Of a stretch of DNA of 64,000 nt, positions 52,101-64,000 are shown one piece after another; the first letter of the stretch is position 1, and each line of letters opens with the position of its first letter. Source of the DNA: Prunella strophiata (lineage: Eukaryota; Chordata; Aves; Passeriformes; Prunellidae); assembly GCA_036583965.1 (NCBI GenBank), contig JAZBQD010000034.1, positions 14,135,040-14,199,039 of the forward strand. The letters are read 5' to 3'. A model generated the notes under the pieces. That model did no database searches. It was given only the letters and a program-made list of their open reading frames with translations, and was not told the DNA's origin. Made by a program: the position numbers and the translations under genes.

Positions 52101-55100
52101 GGTGAGGCATACCTCTCTAACCCAGACTCCTCTTGTTGTTGCCTCAATTCAGGCCAGATTTCCAGATGCCTGAAGTTACCACCACCTTGTAAACAAAGCT
52201 GCAATTACACCTGAAATCCCCTATGGTAAGCACCCACAGAACTGTTTTCTGTGGCTGTTTTAAACCACCTACAGAAACAGCAAAGCATTTCAGATCCTCC
52301 CATCCACCACAATGTCCCCCATTCATAACCCCCAGCTAAAGGAACCATGTCACAGCTCATGCAGTCACCCAGGAACAATTGCAGGTGAGGAGGGAACTGC
52401 CCCATTTCAAGACAGCACTCACTGGGGTGTTTCTGACAATAAACCTGACTCGGTATCACTAATTATGGAGGGTGTGTGATGATCTAGGAGAAGAGCTGCA
52501 CAAATAAACTCCTGTGGTCAGAGAACTGACCAAGAGACAAGAAAACTGCAAAGGGAAGAGTAATGCAATAGTTATACCTCATTTGTGGTATTGCAGCTAT
52601 ACAGTTGTTGGTTTTTTTCCTCTTGCTAATTGACTTTAGTGTGTTAAATTGAATTTGAGCAGTACTTACAGTTCAATTCTTTAGGAAGGCAGAAAAGTGC
52701 ACTGAGGTGGAGAGATGCATTAACTTCTGGCAGGTCTCAGAGCCCCCTCCCATTCCTCCTCAGCAAGACATGCAGCTGGAATCCCCCTGGTGACCTAACT
52801 ATGGTCATGACAAACAGAACTTAATCAAATCTTCTGAGCAATTTGGAAAAAGAACAAAAGGCTTCTATTCCCAATCCACCTATCCTGCTGGGAATCTGAC
52901 TTGACAAAAGCTCCAAGCCGGATGAAAGCTTTGCCAAAGGAATTAGAGTGGCTGGCCTCAAAAGAGAACACAAGCACGTTTAAAGCAGTCCTCAAAGCAG
53001 CAGCAAGGGCTGTATCACAGCTCAGCCTGATGGTCACACACAGCTTCAGCTTTCCCACATTCCATACAGGGCACCACAGAGGTGAAGACAGACAGAGCCC
53101 TCCTAAGCAGACTTCCAGCTCTGAATTCATGGCCCCCAAGACACAGCTGTGTCAGACCCTGGTGCTCCCCACCTGGTCCCACTTCCCCTGGCACAAGTGG
53201 TGCCTCACCCCTGCCCACTGTGGCAGCAGGGACAGGCAGGGGTGAAGAACACGGGGTGCACGTGTTTGTCATGGGGGTGTCAGCTTCTCCACGTGTCCAG
53301 TTCAGTCCTTTTCAGGATACCTGTTACAGCTGCAATCTGTTTCCCAGTTCTGACTTAGGCTAAGGGCATCCAGAGGGTTTAGACTGCCACTTGTCACACA
53401 CCCTAGGGACAGGCACTCAGTATCTCTCTGTCTCTTGGGGGGTTACAGACACAGTGTCCCCCTGTGGGAGCCTTGGAGAGCTCCTGTCACATACAGCCAC
53501 ACTCCCCATTCTCAGCCTTTGTCCCACCTGTGGTCACACCACCAGCATGAGGCAGGGGCACAGGGTGAGACTTCTTCAAACCTCCTGCCAAAGACTGGCT
53601 TTTGGCCACTCCTACCCTCCCAGCCTCGGGGCAGTGGGGAAAAAGGGAGGGAGACTGGGGACAGCAGCTGCCAAGACACAGGGGTGGCACAGGGGACATC
53701 ACACTTTAATCAGAGGGCAACGGGGTTAATGAGGGGAAACTGGGATCACAGAGGGACAGAGGACATTGTTCTGGTTATACCTGGTGTACAAACCATGGTT
53801 TTAACAGATGTTTGTTAAACAAGTCAGTTTTGTTTTTATTAAACCCAGCTTTGGTACAGGTCATTCCTGAGATTCATTTACAAGGTTGTTTAAAGCAAAG
53901 ATAAACTGGGGCCTCTCCCTGTTCCTGTGTGAAGTTACTGGGGCACAGACATCACACTTCGTTTTTCCCCTTTCCTTTTTTTTAAGAAAGCTATTTGTGT
54001 AAGGGGAAGTCAGTCTGTTACAAACACAGAACTTACACCAGGAACACTGAGTCTCCAGCTTTAAACCATTTCTCCTCCATTAATAAATAACATTTAGTTG
54101 TGCTTTAACATGGTTCCCTTTGCACCCATCCCATCCCAGCAGGATGAGCAGAGCCTGGACTGGCCAGGCAGGGCTACCTGGCCCCAAAGCAGCAGATGGG
54201 AGGTGGGCAGGGAGCTCTGGGGAAGGGGTTATGGTGTGAGGCACCACGTGCAGCCCTCAGAAAACTAAAGAGGATGAAGGTTGGGGCATTTTGGTTATAA
54301 AACCTGTAAGTATACAGAAGCCAGCTGCACAGAAGAGTTATTGTTATGAAAGGTGAGAATCCAGCTGAAAGATTAGGGATGTCATCTAGGGATGTCAGGT
54401 TAGGGACATCAGGTTCCCCAGTTACACCAGACTGAGGAGAGGACCTGCAGGACCCTGTCACCACAGCAGCTCGAGCAGCAAAGCTGAAAGCTCCTCACAC
54501 TACCCCAGCTTTGTCCCTCACCTCTCTGGAGTCAGTCAGTGTTAACTCCCTTGGGCTAAGAGCCCCAAAAAGCATTCTGGATTTAGTGCCAGCCGTGCAG
54601 CAGCATGAATTAGCAGTTTACCTTCTGTCAGGTATCTTGGATTTCAACTTTACCAAGAAACCTGATTAAGCAAACTTTTCCCCATCAAAAGATACGGTGA
54701 ATTTTAGTCCTTGCTACATATTCTCTTCTGTGCAATATATTGCAAGCTTATAAGGTGTAAGCACCAATTAATTTCTTCTGCATGAGATGTTTTGGCCTTA
54801 ATAAATCTTCTAATTAACATATCTTCCTGTTGTTATGGAGTACGCACTGGGAAGACTAAAGAAGCTATAGAAAGAACAAAAGAGAATCAGTGTTTAAGTT
54901 TCAGTTATTTACATTAAGTAAAGACAGCATGAAAGGTCAAAGCACCAATCTATTGTACAGACATTTGAGTTTAACCCATTGCAACTTGGAGAAGCTCTCA
55001 CAGCTGCCAACATATTGTTTGGAACTGGTAATCAAAGGATTGATTTAAAATTTTAATGAAAAGACTGCTGATGGAACATGAGAAATCCCAGTGATGGAGA

Positions 55101-58100
55101 CCCGCAAGAGCAGCCAACCAGCACACACAGATGGAGCAGTGGCTTTGCAGGGTCCTCACCTCATCCCATCCCTCCCAGCTGCAGAGTTCTCCAGAGGGAA
55201 CAGCTGAGGACAAGGCTGGGTTCATGGGGCTGTCCCCTGAATGGAAGTACCATCATGTGCCAGGGCCTTGGCCACTGGGCTTTGGCTCTGGGACTGGAAA
55301 GCATGGGCAGCACCAACCTCACTGCTGAGCTGCTTCTCTAACAAACCTGTGCACTTCTCCTCAAAGCATCTCTAGGAGCTTTGCACAACTATTAATGAAT
55401 GCTCTTAACACTGCTCCCCTGGAAAGACACTTGCCAATGCACGCTGGCATTCAGACTAAACATCTGAATCACCAGGTGGCCCATCTTTAAAAGCACCAGC
55501 TGCTCCACCACCTTTGGTTCCCTGAATTCTGAATGCATGTGCTCCTCTCTGGTCTCCTAGATTTGGCTGTAAAATGTATTGGGATGGAAAAGGATGTAAA
55601 CATTTCACACAAACCACTTGGTATCAACTGGCAATTCCCTACTAAAGCTTTTGCCTAAAAGGTTTCCAGCTGCATATTCCTAAAAAGCTTGGAGAGGCAG
55701 GCAGGATCACCAGCCTGGTTTTGTTCTTTAAGCTGGGGCTGCAGAGAAACCTCCCACCAGAAGCACTGCTACAGCAAACACTGCATCAGCCAAACTCCAC
55801 ATTGGCAGTGCCTGAAGTGCAGCTCTGATCTCAGTCCAATACCAAATAAACCCCAGAAGGGCCCAAAGTGGAGTGAATATAACTTGGTACACAGCAATGG
55901 CCCAGAGAACAGACACTGAGAACAAACCTTTGGGTGAAGCTTCAGCAGCTCCCTGACAGCAGAGCACCAAACTAAAGCTGTGCTCCTTTGCTGGCCTTGA
56001 CCTAAGTGTAAAATGTCCTTCTCCAGACAAGGAACACAGCTTTGGATGCATCACCTGGAAACCTCTCCACCTTTTCACCCTACCTTCAAATCACCTCTTT
56101 GGGCACCATGAAATCAGCAAAGCTGCTGGTACATCCCCTGCTCAGTCACCAGATCTCACAAAGGAGATGTACCAACAAACCTCAGAGCTCCTTCTGCCCA
56201 AACAAGGATAACTTTTGGATTAATACCTAAGAATTTCTCCCCAGATTACATAGAAAGTACATTTCTGCATACTCTTTGATTACCTAGTTGTTAATTAATT
56301 AGCTAATTATATTCTTGAATGTTCCAAATAGTCGTAAGACAGCCTGTGACTGGTAAGCTTGCAATCATAACACACCTATTGTTGTGACAGATAATACAGA
56401 AAATAACTAGATTGCACAGAAAATGCACCACTAAATAAATGACACCACAAAAACTCAAAATACATGTGAGATTTAATAAAAGAAAAAAAGTACAAAGTGA
56501 GTGGAAAGAAAAGAAAGAAAAAAAAAACCAAATCATGAACCCCAACATGCTGGGAATGACAAAGCAAAGGATGCAGCAGGTCCCAGAGGGCTTTGTTGGT
56601 GTCCCCAAGGTGCCTCCACCCTCCTCTACACCCTGGGGCAGCCACTTCAGCCAGGCATGACCCCCCCCAAGACCCACAAAACACAGTTTAATTTAGAAAG
56701 CAGACAACATACAGGACAGTAAACGTTTAAATTATAAAAAAAATGGATAGTTTTTCCCATTAATACCAATCTTTAACAGATAAATATACAAAACAGATGA
56801 AAGATGTGTAACTGGATGGTTTCAATCATTTCTGAAGGGTATTTCTTTTTCTAGCCTACAAGATTTTTAAGTCTTCAGACTGGGTGAGATCAGCATCACA
56901 ATATATTTGTAATTTGTTAAATAAAAACAAGATATAGAACTACCCTACCACAATACTTAAATCTTGTCTCAGCCAAAAGAAAAAAACAAGTACTCATGGA
57001 AAAAAAAATATGACTGAGTCCCCCTGGGGAGATTATGATGTTGAACAAGCAACTACAAGGACAAGGGATGTCCATCACAACATAAAATCAAAGTAATATA
57101 ATAATCATCATAATGAAAATATTGTTACATACATTCTGAATGTCTTCTTCAGAAAATGCTGTAAATTTCTCCACAATGCCCATGGATTTGAAGATTTTTA
57201 CTCTTTGTTATAATAATATTTCTTAACTACCTGTTATTCTAGGAAAAAATAATTGATCTCTGACGAGCCAGGGCAGAGAGAAATCATTTGCATAGATCTT
57301 GCTGGCTGCAGCATGAGATCAGGAGAGAACTGTTGATGGGGAACACACTGGGGAGGCAGCTGGGTGCACACCAGTACCACCAGTTACTGTTTGATCCCAG
57401 CATTAGCCTTGGGAAGCAAAACAATGAACCAAAGAGCTTTGCTTGCTCAGGCAATTAGTGCATCACAGTTTCTCCCATTAGCAAAAGATTAATAAAAAAT
57501 AATCTGCTACATGATTGGTCTGTAGTCAGAGGTGAGGTGGAATTGTCTTCTTGCATATAACAGAAGGTTGGGTTCCTTGCACATGTTTGAGAAAACCACA
57601 CTAACCCTCCTAACATTTGATAGTAACTCTTTAAAATACATCTAACCTGGAGGCACAGCCTTAACAACTAAATGTCCAGCTTTCAGCAGACTCCCAACAA
57701 GTGCAGAATTTTTACTCTTTCAACAAAAGCCTGTTCTAATAGGTACCAGTGAGATCTTTGTGAGGTTCTTTTCTACAAGCATGAAGCAGTACTGTCAGTA
57801 CAGAAAAGGCCAATGTCCATTGGAAAACAGTTTAATACCTGAGCATGTATTTAGAAAGGGGAAAAAAAAACTGCTTTAATGGAATATGACAGTTAAAGAA
57901 CCTCAGAATCCAGCAAAATGCTGCTCTGCAACAGCCCTGTGACAGCTCAGACCCAGGCCCTGCATCTGCTTCTGCACGGCACATCAGGAGTTTGCTGACA
58001 GCTTAAAGACAAGACTTCAACAAAAAATGTATCAGAAAAATCCTGAACATTAATAACTAAATAAAAACACACACACTCACAACTAACACTTAGCCAGCCA

Positions 58101-59358
58101 GTGTTTTTATAAACTCTAAAGACACTATGTGAGGGTTAATATATTTCCTTCCATCTAGCCTAGGATCTGATGGATGGATGGATGGAATTGGGTCCAACTA
58201 TTTTTCCATGACAACACAGCTAGTAACTCTCTGTTCAGCTATTGCCCTGCCTATTCACAAAATGGCTTGAGTGGAAAAAATTAATATTGATCCTAATTAT
58301 TCCTCTAAGCTCAGTTGCCCAGGAAAACCAGGCTGTGATTTCTAGGCATGAGGAGTTGTCAAAAGAAGCACCTTCTAAGAGGGACAGAGCCTGTCAGCAT
58401 AAATACAGTGCCCAGCTCAAGAGCACGGGATTCTCCTTATTAGGCACATATTAGGTTTAAGGTTAAAGAGCAAAAGTAAAGATGTTGGCTTAAATAGTTT
58501 CCACAACAGTAAATACATTGGTAAGTGACAACTGAAATGTTACACAAATCCTGTAGTTCCACTTTGTACAACAAACTCTTATGAAAAACCTCTCTATAAG
58601 TGTTCTACTTTAGCAGTAAATTCAAAACATTGTCCCATTAATTTTATTAACCACTCTCTCTCTCCTTATATATATATATTATAAATGATGTAGATAGTGT
58701 TTAGAGTAATTCAGGAATTAATACAGAATTACTGGAATGAGGGTTACTCTGACTTAGATTCCTGCAGAAAGCCTAGATGTTGTGTTTTTCCACCCATTCT
58801 AAAAACTACTGGAGAATTTTGTTAGAAAAACAAACATTTCAGCATTCTTCAGACCACTCCTCTCACTGTGCATGTACAGGGGAGGTCAATGAGCCTCCAG
58901 CAGTCACCTTGACCAATTAAAAAAAAAAAAAAGTAGAAAGCAATTATTTAGCTGGTAGTAAGACGAGTTCAGTTATGGTCACTTCATACACGGCTGCTCA
59001 ATCACTGGGTTTAGGACAAAACATCTTACTTGAGGGATTAGTTGGCTTTGTTTAACAAAATGTACATGTAAGGTTACTTCCTGCAAACCTCCTGATAATT
59101 CTGAAAAGAAAACAGCAGGTCGGGACACTGCAACCATCGGAGATGCTCATTTTCTCTTTCACTTTGGTCCACTCACACAATGTTATGAGAAGGGTCACTC
59201 AGGGTGGGGAACTCAAGCAACTTAACACATGAAAGCACCAAGTCCACTCTTGGCCTGAAAGTCTGTGTGTGATTAACTGAAAGAAACAAAACATAAAAAA
59301 GCATGAATTAAAGTTATGAAAATCAAACAAAAGCAAAGTGTAGTGAAGTATGTTAAAA

Positions 59359-59431
<73 letters not shown>

Positions 59432-62400
59432 GAAAGCAATTATTTAGCTGGTAGTAAGACGAGTTCAGTTATGGTCACTTCATACACGGCTGCTCAATCA
59501 CTGGGTTTAGGACAAAACATCTTACTTGAGGGATTAGTTGGCTTTGTTTAACAAAATGTACATGTAAGGTTACTTCCTGCAAACCTCCTGATAATTCTGA
59601 AAAGAAAACAGCAGGTCGGGACACTGCAACCATCGGAGATGCTCATTTTCTCTTTCACTTTGGTCCACTCACACAATGTTATGAGAAGGGTCACTCAGGG
59701 TGGGGAACTCAAGCAACTTAACACATGAAAGCACCAAGTCCACTCTTGGCCTGAAAGTCTGTGTGTGATTAACTGAAAGAAACAAAACATAAAAAAGCAT
59801 GAATTAAAGTTATGAAAATCAAACAAAAGCAAAGTGTAGTGAAGTATGTTAAAACAAAAAAAGGAGGAGGAGGACGAACACTGCTGGGGCAGCTGAAGGC
59901 TTCAGGTGAGAGCAGCCTGGCACAACCTGCTCAGCACCACAAACACTTCTCTTTCCCCCAACTTCTGCAATTTTGCCATCACAATTTTTATTTGTTAAAG
60001 CCACTAATGCTGCCTTGAACCAGGAGATGATAAAGAGTTCAACTAGATCTCCTAAATACTTCACTTGAGCAGAAATTCTCAAACCCCATATTTTGAACTA
60101 GCTCACAGGTTTGAAAAAAAAAAAACCCCAACAAAAAAAACCCCAATCCAAAACCATCCTGGTGATGGTGCACCCCCTCTAGCTGTGCTCCAGAGCCCCC
60201 CTGCCCCATGTGGGGTCCCCAGGGTGCAGAGCCCAGGCTGTGGGTGCCCCTCGGACCTCTGCATGCCACTGAGCTGACTCCCACTCCTGACCAAGCTCAT
60301 TTCTATCACTACCCAGAAGAGGAATGGTCCAGACTCACACCTGGAGCTGGGCTAAACCCAGCAAAGTGTAGGAAAACCTTTTCTGTGGCAGCCAGAAGGA
60401 GAGAGGGGAAGCTGCAGCATTTGTTGGCCCATGTACACAGTCCTTGGCTGCTGCTGGCATCACTTGCACAAGTTACCACTGTGCTCACCTTCCCCAAAGC
60501 AGTCCTGGGTCCAAGAAAGCTCTAGGATTCAGCTCCTAATTCAGATTAAACCCTATTTTCAGCAAAGAATTTTACAAACCATTTAGACTCTGTGTGTGAG
60601 GTGGGCCACGCCCAGAGCATGACAAGCAGTCTGCAGAAGAGAGCTTTGGCTTTAACACCAACACATTTACATTCCAATGAAACACTCAAGTTATCTACCC
60701 CGTTATCTTCCACAGGAAGAAACAAATTGCTAGGATGTCAGTACACAGAATGAGCTCCTCTGGTGCTGCAGTGCACAGCAGGGGAATGACAGACCACAAG
60801 ATCTCATCAGCAGTGAGAAGCTGAATGCTGTGCTGTCAAGCACAAACTTGGGTGTTGCTACTCTTCATGGTCTTTTTTTTCCTGCCATCATTAAGAGGCT
60901 CAGAAAGCCTTGCCACCAGCCTGCTCTGGGCTTGACAGAATGCAGTTCTGACTCTTCAGCTCCTTCATGCAAGGGGAAGTAACAAAAATGCTGCAATAGC
61001 AGATTTACCAGTTTGCATGACAGTGCTCCATTTTGCTCCCTAGCCAGTGCTCCTTAGAGGCTGGCTTGAATTGGAAGCAGGATAACCCCCCCAAACATCT
61101 TTTCTTTTTAAACCTGTTTGTCCCATTCCTGGTCTATCACTACACAATCAGGTGGCTGGAACAGCAATATTTACATACCCTTGCTCCTGCTGGCTTCAGC
61201 AATGTCAATTAATGTGCAGCAAGCTAAGATAAGGACTCTGTCTTTAGGGGAAAAGAATTTTCTGGTAATCAGAACTGTGCCTTGGAGCCCCATTTCACAA
61301 TGTGAGTTTGCTGTCACAGAGGCAAGAGTCAACGCCATGGGCCCATCAGCCTTTAGAGAATGGCCCCAAATTGCAAATCCCTCCCACCTGCAGCTGCCCA
61401 GGCTTCTCTGGGCAGTGCTTGGGCACAGGAGGGGCTCATCTCTGCTTTAGGCAAAGGATCAGAAGGATGGGAATCAGGATTCCAAAATCCCCTTTTTTCT
61501 GTGTAATGTTTAAACAACTGACCAAACATTAAAGCATCTGAGCAGACTCCCAGCTTTCCAGTGGCAGAGAAGGAAGGCTCCAGTTCAGACACTTACTTTT
61601 TCTTGTCTTTGTCCTTCTTCAGTGGCTGCTGTGAGGTAGCCTGCAAGGATTGGGACTGCAAGGTTTCCACTGCCACTTTCCGCCTGTTGAAGGCGTTCAT
61701 CTCATCCTCCAGCTCCCTCCTTTTCTCCTCCACCTTCCTTTTCTCCTCCTGGTGTATCCTTTTTAAGTGCTCAAACTTCTCATGCAGCTGGCAGGAGACA
61801 GACCCTCTGAGCATCACATTCAGCTCGTTTTGGCTGTGCTAACCCAGCCCCAGGAGCCCTGTCACACCTCCCACACAAATCCCCACCTCAGGGACCAATC
61901 TGCTGGCAGAACACAGCACCCAGTGCCCACCAAAAGCAGGGAAGAGACAAATTCAGCTCAGCCTGACACCACACAGCAAACCAGAGGCAGCATGAGCCCT
62001 GGAGATGAGCACAGGGGATTTTGGATCAGGCTACAGCCCTGCACAGGGGCTGGGGACATTGCAGGATCTTTTGTTCCTCACTAGCTCTCAGGATGGCCCC
62101 TTTAATTCCTCCCCAGTCACAGCTGCTTCCTGAGGCCTCACCCTGGGGACCCCACTAGACTCACTCTGACTGGGGACCCCAGCCCAGCTGCCCCCTTTCC
62201 TCTGCTGCCCAGTGAGCCACAAGAGGCAGGTCTCTGTGACAAGGATGTCACCTAAACTTCCTGCCATTGCCTTTCACTCCCCAGACAGCAGCTGTATTTC
62301 CACGTGGCACAGGACTAGTTTCTGAGGCACCTAAACCAGTGATGTGTTTGTGCTTTGGCTGGTGAGGTTTGCTGGAATGTGCTTTCCAGGATTCATGCAT

Positions 62401-63419
62401 TGCCTACACCCAGATTCCCTGCTGGCTGCAGTTTGGGTTCCTTGCAAATTTTTGGCACACCCACCTCTCTCTCCTTCTCCTTCAGCTCTGCCTCTGTCTC
62501 CTTGACTTTGTTAACAAACATTTGTCTCATTTCTTCCTCTTTCCTCTGGAGCTCACCCAAGAACTCTTTCCTTTTGGTCTCGTATGTTTCTTGGAGGCTG
62601 GGGAAGAAAGCAAATGAAATCCAGACTCTGGATACTGATGAGTTAGTGATGGGGGAATGCCTGCCTGTCTGTGCTGTTGGAAAAACAGGCAGGGAAGGGA
62701 ACATCCAAATCAACTGCCAAGTTCAAACCCAGCGCTGGCATTTTCCAGCCTGGCACTGTAGATTTCACCTACAAACCTCCCATTTTTTGGGGCTGTGAGT
62801 ACCAAACCCTCACTCTAAACTGATGCTAGATGTGAAAGCCACTCACCTGAAGGGCTGGTTGTCTGGATCTGTGTCCTTGAAACCCATCTCCTCCAGCTTG
62901 CACCTGCGGTAGAGCTCGTAGTGGCGCGTGTGGGTCTGCTCCCGCAGGTCCTCCATGTTCACCCGGATCAGCATCTCCCTCAGCTTCACAAAGTCACAGT
63001 GACTCTCATTCTCCACTGACACAGGGGGAGGGACAAGTCAGCAAACTGCAGGTGTGGTGGGGGAACACCAGGGCACACAACTGGCTCCAGACACTCGCAT
63101 CCCAAGGAGCCTGTGTCCTGCTCAGGGCACAGCACAAGCCCCTGGCTGCAGGGATTCCTGCTGCAGGAATGGCAACTCAAAGCAAAGACCAGCCAACCCA
63201 CAAAGGCTGCAGGGGACACGCCTGCACTGCTCCTCACAGGGCTCCTCCATGCAGAGGGGCTGCTGGAGGGCAGAGCTGGGAGGGTTTGCTGATACACAGA
63301 GGGTTTGGGCTGGGTCCCTCACCTTGCACCACTCCCCACGGGTACTGCCGAGCTCGCACCAGCTTGTTGCCAACCTTCACCTCCTCCGTGCTGCCCACCA
63401 CAGCAAAGGGCAGATGAGC
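47818..63419 (-). CDS. SEPTIN8: Septin-8, C-terminal part (five coding exons seen, plus alternative ends)
   Basis: SEPTIN8 is a filament-forming GTP-binding septin of the SEPTIN6 group. Exons in transcript order are 63323-63419 ([20 protein letters not shown]...), 62847-63015 ([31 protein letters not shown]), 62465-62597 ([20 protein letters not shown]) and 61597-61787 ([20 protein letters not shown] ... [10 protein letters not shown]). These cover the end of the G domain, the septin unique element and the C-terminal coiled coil. From exon 61597 two endings are possible: a short end, Asn then stop, at 59772-59769 (or the duplicated 59276-59273), and a long end in exon 47818-47983, 13.6 kb further on. 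The GTPase N-terminal part lies beyond the right edge. Phases fit at all junctions and no lesion is seen. Confidence 0.95.
50913..50918 (+). terminator. CCNI2: Weak candidate CCNI2 poly(A) signal
   Basis: AATAAA, 1.77 kb after the CCNI2 stop. Other candidates (52440, 52505 areas) exist, so the assignment is uncertain. Confidence 0.25.
58169..58186. repeat. (GATG)n short tetranucleotide repeat
   Basis: About four GATG/TGGA units; short and intronic or in 3'UTR. Confidence 0.7.
58643..58648 (-). terminator. SEPTIN8: Candidate poly(A) signal of short SEPTIN8 transcripts
   Basis: TTTATT on the plus strand reads AATAAA on the minus strand, about 0.6-1.1 kb downstream of the short terminal exon copies. 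It is tentative. Confidence 0.3.
59360..59428. repeat. A69 homopolymer
   Basis: An uninterrupted run of 69 A's at the junction of the two 427-bp copies. It is far longer than the 14-A and 7-A runs at the outer borders. Confidence 0.95.
59769..59772 (-). CDS. SEPTIN8: SEPTIN8 short-isoform terminal exon (Asn, stop), upstream copy
   Basis: The minus-strand acceptor TTTTGTTTCTTTCAG is followed by TTAATC. After exon 61597 ends in AA|, the splice gives AAT TAA, so the protein would end DKDKKN, the same kind of ending as other SEPTIN6-group members. A second identical acceptor and stop exist at 59276-59273 because of the 427-bp duplication; the splicing outcome is the same from either. Retention of the 61597 donor would also stop at once (AAG TAA). 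Confidence 0.55.
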
Positions 63420-64000
63420 CTGAAACAGAGCCAAGGGCAGGGACTCAGTGCATGGGGCAACCCCCAGAAACCAGCCTGACCCTTAGCTCCCCCTCACCCA
63501 GGCACAACAGCTGCTTCCCCGAGCCCCTTCTTTGAACCTCCCCATTTCTGACACTCGCAGCAATCCCTCCTGCAAACTGGGATATTACTGCAGAGTGGTG
63601 TTAGGCCCCAGAAGAGCTCACCAGCAAGGCTGTCTGGGCTGGAGGATACTGCAGGAACACCATGGTCATTAGTGCTCCACTCCATCCCTCTGCCAGGCTG
63701 CACACACCAGGATGGGGCACTCCCTGCCCTGCTGGCAGCACGGGCAGGGACATCCCCACCCAGGCCCTGGCACAGCAGTGAGAGTGTGGGCACTGCAAGG
63801 GACATGTGCAGGGTACAACATGTCCCCAGTGCTCACCAAGCCTGCAGAGCAGCAGGCACAGGGAGGAAACAGGACACCCTCCTCAGGACTGCAAGGAAGG
63901 AGTGGGTGTTTCAGGAGGGTGAGGCTGACAAAATCCTTCACCTTTAACAAGAAATGGATCCAGAAGTGTGGAACTCATAGAGAAGTGGCCAAATATATTT
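63420..64000 (-). other. SEPTIN8: SEPTIN8 intron to the window edge
   Basis: No further SEPTIN8 exon could be read between 63420 and the window end. The preceding exon (GTPase G4 region) should lie beyond the right edge. Confidence 0.6.

Larger units (their letters stand above)
49147..58640. other. Region between the CCNI2 stop and the SEPTIN8 short terminal exon (long-isoform SEPTIN8 intron)
   Basis: Within the 13.6-kb intron that the long SEPTIN8 form would splice out, I see no exon, RNA gene or recognised mobile element from 49.2 to 58.6 kb. There are A- and T-rich runs and ordinary AT-rich sequence. Many short open frames lack splice or family support. Part of 49.2-50.9 kb is probably CCNI2 3'UTR. 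Confidence 0.45.
58933..59855. repeat. Perfect 427-bp tandem duplication separated by 69 A's
   Basis: The segment from GTAGAAAGCAATTATTTAGC to GTGAAGTATGTTAAAAC occurs at 58933-59359 and again at 59429-59855, offset 496 throughout, with no difference seen in a line-by-line comparison. The copies are joined by a homopolymer of 69 A's (59360-59428). Copy 1 is preceded by 14 A's and copy 2 is followed by 7. Each copy contains the SEPTIN8 short terminal exon start and adjoining 3'UTR on the minus strand. Confidence 0.95.

Overview
The window looks like a bird genome, most likely the counterpart of chicken chromosome 13 carrying the TH2 cytokine cluster. The grounds are short introns, CR1-type LINE fragments, and cytokine exons with avian-style IL4 and IL13 motifs. 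The species cannot be fixed from sequence alone. Gene order is RAD50 (3' end, +), IL13 (+), IL4 (+), KIF3A (-), CCNI2 (+), SEPTIN8 (-, 5' part outside the window), as in mammals. All gene models were read by hand from splice sites and family similarity. Statements about human or chicken relatives are from memory, not from a search.

Layout: 1-3.6 kb holds the last four RAD50 exons and its poly(A) signal. 3.6-10.8 kb has no gene I can support. 10.85-14.23 kb is IL13 (four exons) with a GC-rich minisatellite and an AU-rich 3' region. 14.2-17.2 kb is intergenic with a CR1 tail. 17.2-19.44 kb is IL4 (four exons). 20.2-39.4 kb is KIF3A on the minus strand (17 constitutive coding exons, one serine-rich cassette exon, a long 3'UTR), starting in a CpG island. 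39.7-42 kb holds two GC-rich tandem arrays and a second CpG island. 44.3-49.1 kb holds CCNI2 exons. 47.8-63.4 kb and onward is SEPTIN8 on the minus strand.

The most striking structure is at 47818-47983. The long-isoform C-terminal exon of SEPTIN8 (54 full codons plus stop, with a CCSC cysteine cluster) lies entirely inside, and antisense to, a coding exon of CCNI2. The two frames are set so that third codon positions face each other. Because the cyclin-I paralogue appears to carry the same sense protein segment, the septin tail looks overprinted on the cyclin exon.

Several lesions need checking against reads. KIF3A exon 24301-24355 carries one extra base. IL4 exon 2 ends in a tandem donor with an in-frame TAA. 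CCNI2 exon 44320-44479 has a stop codon plus a 29-bp poly-T insertion flanked by a short duplication. A perfect 427-bp tandem copy joined by 69 A's covers the short SEPTIN8 terminal exon. Some of these may be assembly errors.
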